DNA of 64,000 nt from Myotis daubentonii (lineage: Eukaryota > Chordata > Mammalia > Chiroptera > Vespertilionidae), in contig NC_081861.1 in NCBI RefSeq assembly GCF_963259705.1, positions 103,313,226 to 103,377,225 on the forward strand, written 5' to 3'. A model generated the notes under the pieces. That model had not been told where the DNA came from, ran no database searches, and was given only the letters and a program-made list of their open reading frames with translations. Below, in pieces: positions 58,581-64,000 of the stretch. Each line of letters opens with the position of its first letter. Position 1 is the stretch's first letter. Both the position numbers and the translations under genes were made by a program.

Positions 58581-58992
58581 TGTGTATGGTTTGTTCCCCC
58601 ACGTCCTGCGTAGTTCAGGGTTCAGGATCTGGAAGAGGGCTGCGTGCAAATGAAAGAGACAAGACAAGAAATAATAATTTGGAAATATTGGGGGGCCAGT
58701 TGGGCAAGTCCAACTCAAGGGGAAGGACTTCCACTGGTGCTCAGGCTTGGTCATCCTTTTATTGGTTTGGGATACACCCATAGCCCTTAGGCAGGCAATT
58801 CCCAATAACAGGCAGACTAGCCCATCAGTAAGGATTTACATAATAATAAATGGGAAGTTGCTTCAGCTACCATTGTCTGGACTAACAGTGGATGCACAGC
58901 TCTGACCTTTGCCAGAGATTCAAAGATCACCAGCCTTCTGGGTTCCTTGTTCACACCTCTCTGCTAGTGAAGACAATAGGCAGCTTCCCACA
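58581..58992 (-). mobile_element. Solo LTR of an endogenous retrovirus (class II-like)
   Basis: A 412-bp unit starting TG and ending CA on both readings, flanked by a perfect 6-bp duplication TTGTAT at 58575-58580 and 58993-58998. On the minus strand it has CCAATAAAAGG, a likely polyadenylation signal, about mid-way. No internal retroviral sequence is present, so the provirus was reduced by LTR recombination. Class II is inferred from the 6-bp duplication and overall layout. Confidence 0.8.
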
Positions 58993-59468
58993 TTGTATGC
59001 TCTTGCCTTGTTGTCAAACATTAATTGAACATAATGGCTTGGATCAATTTCTGGGTTTTCTGTTCTGTTCCATTGGTCTATGTGTTGTTCTTGTGCTGGT
59101 GCCAGGCTGGTTTGAGAAGAGTGGCACTGTAATATAACTTGATATCTGGTATTGTGATCCCTCCAACTTTCTTCTTATTTCTCAGGATGGCTGTGTCTCT
59201 CTGGGTCTTTTTTTTATTCCATGTAAATTTTGGAGAGTTTGTTCTAGATCTGTGAAATATGCCATTGTTATTTTAATGGGGATTGCAGTGAATCTATAGA
59301 TTGCTTTGGGTAGTATGGGCATTTTAATGATGTTGATTCTACCAATCCATGAAGATGGTATATTCTTCCACTTGTTTATAACTTCCTCTATCTCTTTTTT
59401 CAAACTGTAGTTTTCCAAGTACAGGTCTTTTACCTCCCTAGTTAAGTTTATTTCTATGTATCTTTTTT

Positions 59469-59956
59469 TTATTGGAATGGTAAATGGGGTTGTTTCTTAG
59501 TTTCTCTTTCTGTGAGCTCAATATTGGTGTATAAAAATACCATTGATTTCTGGGTGTTAATTTTGTATCCTGCTACACTGCTGTATTCATTTATTAAGTT
59601 TAGTAGTTTCCTGGTGGAGTCTTTAGGATTTTCTATGTACAATATCATGTCATCTGCAAATATGAGAGTTTTACTTCTTTTCCCATTTGGATGCCTTTTA
59701 TTTCTTCTTCTTTTCTGATCACTATGGCTAGCATTTCCAGTACTATGTTGAACAGGAGTGGTGAAAGTGGGCATCCCTGTCTTGTTCCTGTTCTTAGGGA
59801 AAATGGTTTTAGTTTTTGCACATTGAGTATAATGTTGGCTCTAGGTTTGTCATATGAGGCATTTATTATGGTGAGGTAGGTTCCCTCTATTCCCACTTTG
59901 CTGAGAGTTTGTATAAAAAAAATGGTGTTAGATTTTGTCAAATACTTCTGCATCAC
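59469..59956 (-). pseudogene. L1 ORF2 reverse-transcriptase core remnant
   Basis: The best-preserved RT piece in the window. One frame (59645-59956) holds [21 protein letters not shown] second (59469-59774) holds the catalytic FADD box ([20 protein letters not shown]) and [13 protein letters not shown]. The two overlap in different frames, so a frameshift separates them and the enzyme is dead. This segment is the one missing from the other minus-strand L1 at 19880. Confidence 0.9.
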
Positions 59957-61534
59957 TTGGTGATTTTTGAAAGGAAATGATAAAGATTAGGTCATGTGAT
60001 TTTTGTACTGCTGTCTGTTAGTGTGTTGTATCACATTTATTGATTTGAAGATATTGTACCAGCCTTGAATCCTGGAATAAATCCCACTTGGTCATGTTGT
60101 ATGATCTTTTTAACATATTGCTAAATGCAATTTGCTAATATTTTTAAAAATCTTTATTGTTTAGATTATTACAGATGTTCCTCTTTTTTTCCCTTCCATA
60201 GCTCCACTGCACCCAGTCCCCACCTCACTCCAGGCCTCCCTGCCCCTCACTGACCTCGTCCATAAGTGTAAGCTCTTTGTCCAATCTCTTCCTGCACCCC
60301 CCACAACCCCTTCCTCCTGAGAATTGTCAGTCTGCTCCCTTTCCATGCCCCTGATTCTATTACATTCACCAGTCTATTCTGTTCATCAGGTTTTTTATTC
60401 ATTTGATTTTTAGGTTCACTTGTTGATAGATATCTATTTGTTATCACTTTTTTGTTCATAATTTTTTATCTTTACGTTTTTCTTCTTCCTCTTCTTATAG
60501 AATACCCTTCAGCATTTCATGTAATACTGGTATAGTGGTGATGAACTACTTTAGCTTTTTCTAGTCTATCAAGCTCTTTATCTGACCTTCAATTCTAAAT
60601 GATAGCTTTGCTGGGTAGAGCAATCTTGGTTGTAGGTACTTGGTATTCATCACTTTGTATATTTCTTGCCATTCCCTTTTGGCATGCATAGTTTCTGTTG
60701 AGAGATCAACTGACAGTCATATGGGTACTTCCTTGTATGTAACTGTTTTTCTCTTGCTGCTTTTAAGATTCTCTTTTAGCCTTTTGCCCTTGGTTTTTTA
60801 ATTATGATGTATCTTGGTGTGGTCCTCTTTGGATTCCTTTTGTTCGGGGTTCTCTGCGCTTTCTGGACTTGTAAGTCTATTTCTTTCACCAGGTAGGGAA
60901 AGTTTTCTGTCATTATTTCTTCAAATAGGTTTTCAATATCTTGCACTCTCTCTTCTTCTGGAACCCCATAATTCAGATGTTGGTATGCTTGAAGTTGTCC
61001 CAGAGGCTCCTTACACTATATTCATATTTTTGGATTCTTTTTTTCTTTCTGTTTTTCCTTTTGGGTGTTTTTTTGCTTCTTCACATTTCAAATCTTTGAC
61101 TTGATTCTTAGGATCCTCTAGTCTGCTGTTGGATCTCTGTATATTATTCTTTATTTCAGTCAGTATATGCTTAATTTATGGTTGGTCCTTTTTCATATCT
61201 TTGAGAGTCACACTAAATTTCTTGGAGGTTTCTAGAAGATTCTGAGTAACCTTATAACCACTGTTTTGAACTCTATATCCAGTATTTTATTTTCATCCAT
61301 TTATTTCCTTTATAACTGGTTTCTTTGTCTCCACATTTTGGCTGCTTCCCTGTATTTGTTTCTATGTACTGGGTAGCTGCTAAGTCTCCTTGAGTTGACA
61401 GAGTGGCCTTGTGTGGTAGGAGTCCTATAGGGCCCAGTGGCTCAGCCTCTCCAGGCAGCTGAGGTGGACATTCTTGGTGCACCCCTTTGTGGGCTTTTTG
61501 AGTAGTCTTGTTGTTAACCCCTTTTTTTTAAGAG

Positions 61535-61748
61535 GAGAATGATGATATTTATTTTTAAAAATATATTTTATATTTTTTACAGAGAGGAAGGGAGAGGGAT
61601 AAAGAGTTAGAAACATTGATCAGCTGCCTCCTGCACACTCCCTACTGGGGATGTGCCTGCAGCCAAGGTACATGCCCTTGACTGGAATCGAACCTGGGAC
61701 CCTTGAGTCCACAGGCTGACGCTCTATCCACTGAACCAAACCAGTTAA
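61535..61748 (-). mobile_element. Ves SINE in the HAL1 5' UTR
   Basis: Minus-strand Ves copy. GTTGTTAACCC occurs just before (about 61510) and just after (about 61752), giving the target duplication. A short non-SINE stretch (AAGAGGAGAATGATGATATT) lies at the tail. Confidence 0.88.
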
Positions 61749-61936
61749 GGCTGTTGTTAACCCTTGATTGCTATTGGTATCACTGGGAGGAATTTACCTC
61801 CAGGCCAATTGGCTGTGATGACCAGCTGTGTCTACACTGAAAGATCTGTTGTTCAGGAGACACCCTTATGGGGCAGGACTTCCTTCAGTGGAGCTTTGGT
61901 GCTCACTGAGTCTGCCCCTTGAGTGTGTCTCTTATG
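61675..61936. repeat. Direct duplication, copy 1
   Basis: 262 bases repeated at 62353-62614 with an offset of 678 bases and about nine mismatches by eye. It includes the head of the Ves SINE and flanking HAL1 DNA. Confidence 0.95.
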
Positions 61937-62352
61937 GGTGTGAAGAGTTGTAATCCAGTATGGTCTCACTCTGACCACTGGGTACACTGGCTCTTGGATC
62001 TCCAAGGAGGTTCAAGGTCAGCCATTGTCTGGGGCTTCCCAGCAAGAGCTACAGAGACATCTGCAGATTCCTCCTCTTAGTATGGGGTTTGGAAGTGCCC
62101 AGATGAGGCTCAGCTGTGAAGTAGGGCAGGCTGCTGCTGCCAGGCCTTGGGTCTTCTTTTGGAAGCCCTGGGGCTCTCTGACCCAGCTGCAGCTTGACAG
62201 GTTTTAGACAGATAAAGGGCAGGCCATTCATATGCAAAAGCTGATGCACACAGCTTGGGTGGGGTTGTAAATTTGGTGGGGCAGGGTCTCTGGGAATCAC
62301 CAAGAAGGAGCAAACAGCAATGGCTGCCAGTCAGCCCTGCACCAGAGAGTTC

Positions 62353-62614
62353 CCCTTGACCGGAATCGAACCTGGGACCCTTGAGTCCACAGCCTGATGC
62401 TCTATCCACTGATCCAAACCAGTTAGGGCTGTTGTTAAGCCTTGATTGCTATTGGTATCACTGGGAGGAATTGACCTCCAGGCCAATTGGCTGTGATGAC
62501 CAGCTGTGTCTACACTGGAAGATCTGTTGTTCAGGGGACACCCTTATGGGGCAGGACTTCCTTCAGTGGAGCTTTGGTGCTCACTGAGTCTGCCCCTTGA
62601 GTGTGTCTCTTATG
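62353..62614. repeat. Direct duplication, copy 2
   Basis: Second copy of 61675-61936. Its left edge cuts the SINE in mid-element, so it arose by DNA duplication and not by retrotransposition. Confidence 0.95.
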
Positions 62615-64000
62615 CCCCACTCCCCCGTACAATGATCACTGCAAGCACCTCTGAGAGAAAGCTGCCCTCATGTTCCTGTCCTGATGCCAGACAGTCCAGT
62701 TTCTCTCTGTATGCTTCTGGGTACCCTAGAGTCTTGCCTTGAACTGGAGTTCAGTGCAAGAAGTAGCTTGTATCTCCCTCCTGATTAAAAGAGCAGCACA
62801 TCCAGGTGCCAGCACTTTCCTCACCTCTGCACCTCTTACCAGTCTCAATGTGCTTTCTTTACCTCTCTAGTTCTGGAACTTCCACTCAGCCAGCTTTCCT
62901 GCAGTTCTGGGTGGTAGTTGTTCTGCCTTTTAGTTGTAATTTTGATGTGGCTATGAGAGGCAGCAAGTATAGGTGTTTACCTATGCCATTATCTTGATTC
63001 TCCATTTGCTGATATTTTGTTGAGAATTATAGCAATTATACTCATCAGGGATATTGAACTATAATTCTCTTTATAGTGTCTTTATCTAGTTTTGGGACTA
63101 GTGTAATGCAGATTTCATAGAAAGAGCTTGGAAGTGCCCAAAAAATTCCTCTTGAATTTTTTGTAATATTCTGAGGATGAGAGGTGTTAGTTCTTCTTTA
63201 AATGTTTGGTGAAACTGCCCTGTGGAGCCATCCTGGCATTTATTTTCTGGAAGTTTTTTTTTGTTTAGTTTTTGGTTTTTGTGGGTTTTTTCAGCTTCAA
63301 TTTCATCAGTATTTATTGAGCTATTCTGGTTTACTCATTCTTTCTAATTGAGTTTTGGAAAGTTGTATTTTTCAAGGAATATGTCCATTTTGTTTAGGTT
63401 TTCCAGTTTGTTGGAATAGTGCTATATATATATATAATTTTTTTTTTTTACAATCCTTTGTATTTCTTTAGGGTCATTTATGACCTAACCTGTTTGGGTT
63501 CTGATTTTGTTTATTTGGGTCCTTTCTCTTTGTTTCTTGGTGAGCCTGGATAGAGGACCATCAATATTGTTTATCCATTTGAAGACCCAGTCCTTGGTTT
63601 AATTGATCTTTTGTATTTTTTTTCTATTTCTGCTCTAACCTTTATTATTTTCTTCCTCTGCTTACTGTGGGCTTTTCTTATTGCTCTCTTTCTAGTTCTT
63701 CTAGTCCTCAAAGTTGTAGGGTTAGATAACTTAATATCAGGTTTTTTTTGTTTTGTTTTATTTTTATGAGGTAGGCCTGTTGTGCTATGAACTTCCCTTT
63801 CAGGATTGCTTTCACCGTGTCCCATAGATTTGGGATTGTTGTGTTTCCATTGTCATTTGTTGCCATGATGCTTTTTATTTCTTCTTTGATCTCTTTGGTA
63901 ACCCAATAATTGTTTAATAGCATGCTATTTAGCCTCCGGGTGTTTGATATTTTTTCATTGTTTTTATTGTCGTTGATTTATAATTTTATACCATTATGAT

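Larger units (their letters stand above)
60145..63003 (-). mobile_element. HAL1 with both ends, older, nested in L1
   Basis: The 5' end on the minus strand is GGAGAATCAAGATAATGGCA, homologous to the HAL1 at 31209 but with the YY1-like motif decayed. The 3' end complement TTAAAAATCTTTATTGTTTA matches the other copy's tail region. Flanking duplication ATTTGCT(A/G)ATATTTT is at 60130-60144 and 63004-63018. ORF1 is broken, roughly 60640-61300 (reading strings such as PEVQ- and KDQ-like with stops). It carries a Ves SINE and a partial direct duplication in its long 5' UTR. Confidence 0.85.
57284..64000 (-). mobile_element. L1 on the minus strand, continues past the window
   Basis: 3' UTR at 57284-57600, then decayed ORF2 running to the window end, interrupted by a solo LTR (58581-58992) and a HAL1 (60145-63003). 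Landmarks: [20 protein letters not shown] at about 58280, [20 protein letters not shown] at about 59330, FADDMILY at about 59645, [19 protein letters not shown] at about 59740-59800. Parallel to the copy at 18054-25442. Confidence 0.9.

Overview
This is nuclear DNA from a mammal, and almost certainly from a vespertilionid (Myotis/Eptesicus-type) bat. Three repeat classes point there together. The first is about a dozen tRNA-derived SINEs of the Ves type. The second is about a dozen non-autonomous Helitrons of the HeliBat type, with TC and CTAG termini, A|T insertion sites and a GTGCACGAAATTCGTGCAC-like 3' hairpin. The third is short hAT elements with perfect 8-bp target duplications. Lineage-specific L1 and half-LINE (HAL1) copies and scattered decayed MIR-like pieces complete the picture. 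I recognise no host protein-coding gene, rRNA, functional tRNA gene or CRISPR array. Nearly all long open frames come from transposon remnants or low-complexity sequence.

Layout. 0-14 kb: AT-rich single-copy-looking DNA carrying seven Helitrons (two 5'-to-5', two head-to-tail), five Ves SINEs, a near-perfect hAT fold-back element at 12.3 kb, and two unexplained exon-like blocks on the minus strand at 2.4-2.8 kb. 14-26.5 kb: a retrotransposon stack. Old HAL1/L1 pieces on + are split by a 7.4-kb L1 on the minus strand that keeps both ends and a 15-bp target duplication but has a rearranged reverse-transcriptase core. A hAT element sits in its 5' UTR. 28.3-36.1 kb: Helitrons (one holding a second hAT copy), a HAL1 with both ends and an ORF1 carrying one stop, a target site hit twice (SINE plus inverted L1 stub), and a 1.2-kb Helitron with a palindromic tandem array. 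36-49 kb: a comparatively quiet block with few young insertions, a 24-bp perfect inverted repeat 0.8 kb apart, and microsatellites. 49-57 kb: scattered SINEs, two Helitrons, and L1/HAL1 3' ends. 57-64 kb: a minus-strand L1 running off the window, interrupted by a solo LTR with a 6-bp duplication and by a complete minus-strand HAL1 that itself carries a SINE and a partial direct duplication.

Nothing here acts as a pathway. The biology is the layered history of mobile elements: older L1/HAL1/MIR, then Ves SINEs, then Helitron and hAT DNA transposons, with nesting that gives relative ages. I found no undescribed biological system. The best leads are the exon-like blocks at 2.4-2.8 kb, the hAT hairpin, the HAL1 copies, and the rearranged L1. 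Family names rest on recognition of termini and motifs, not on a database comparison. Edges without a visible terminus or target duplication are approximate.
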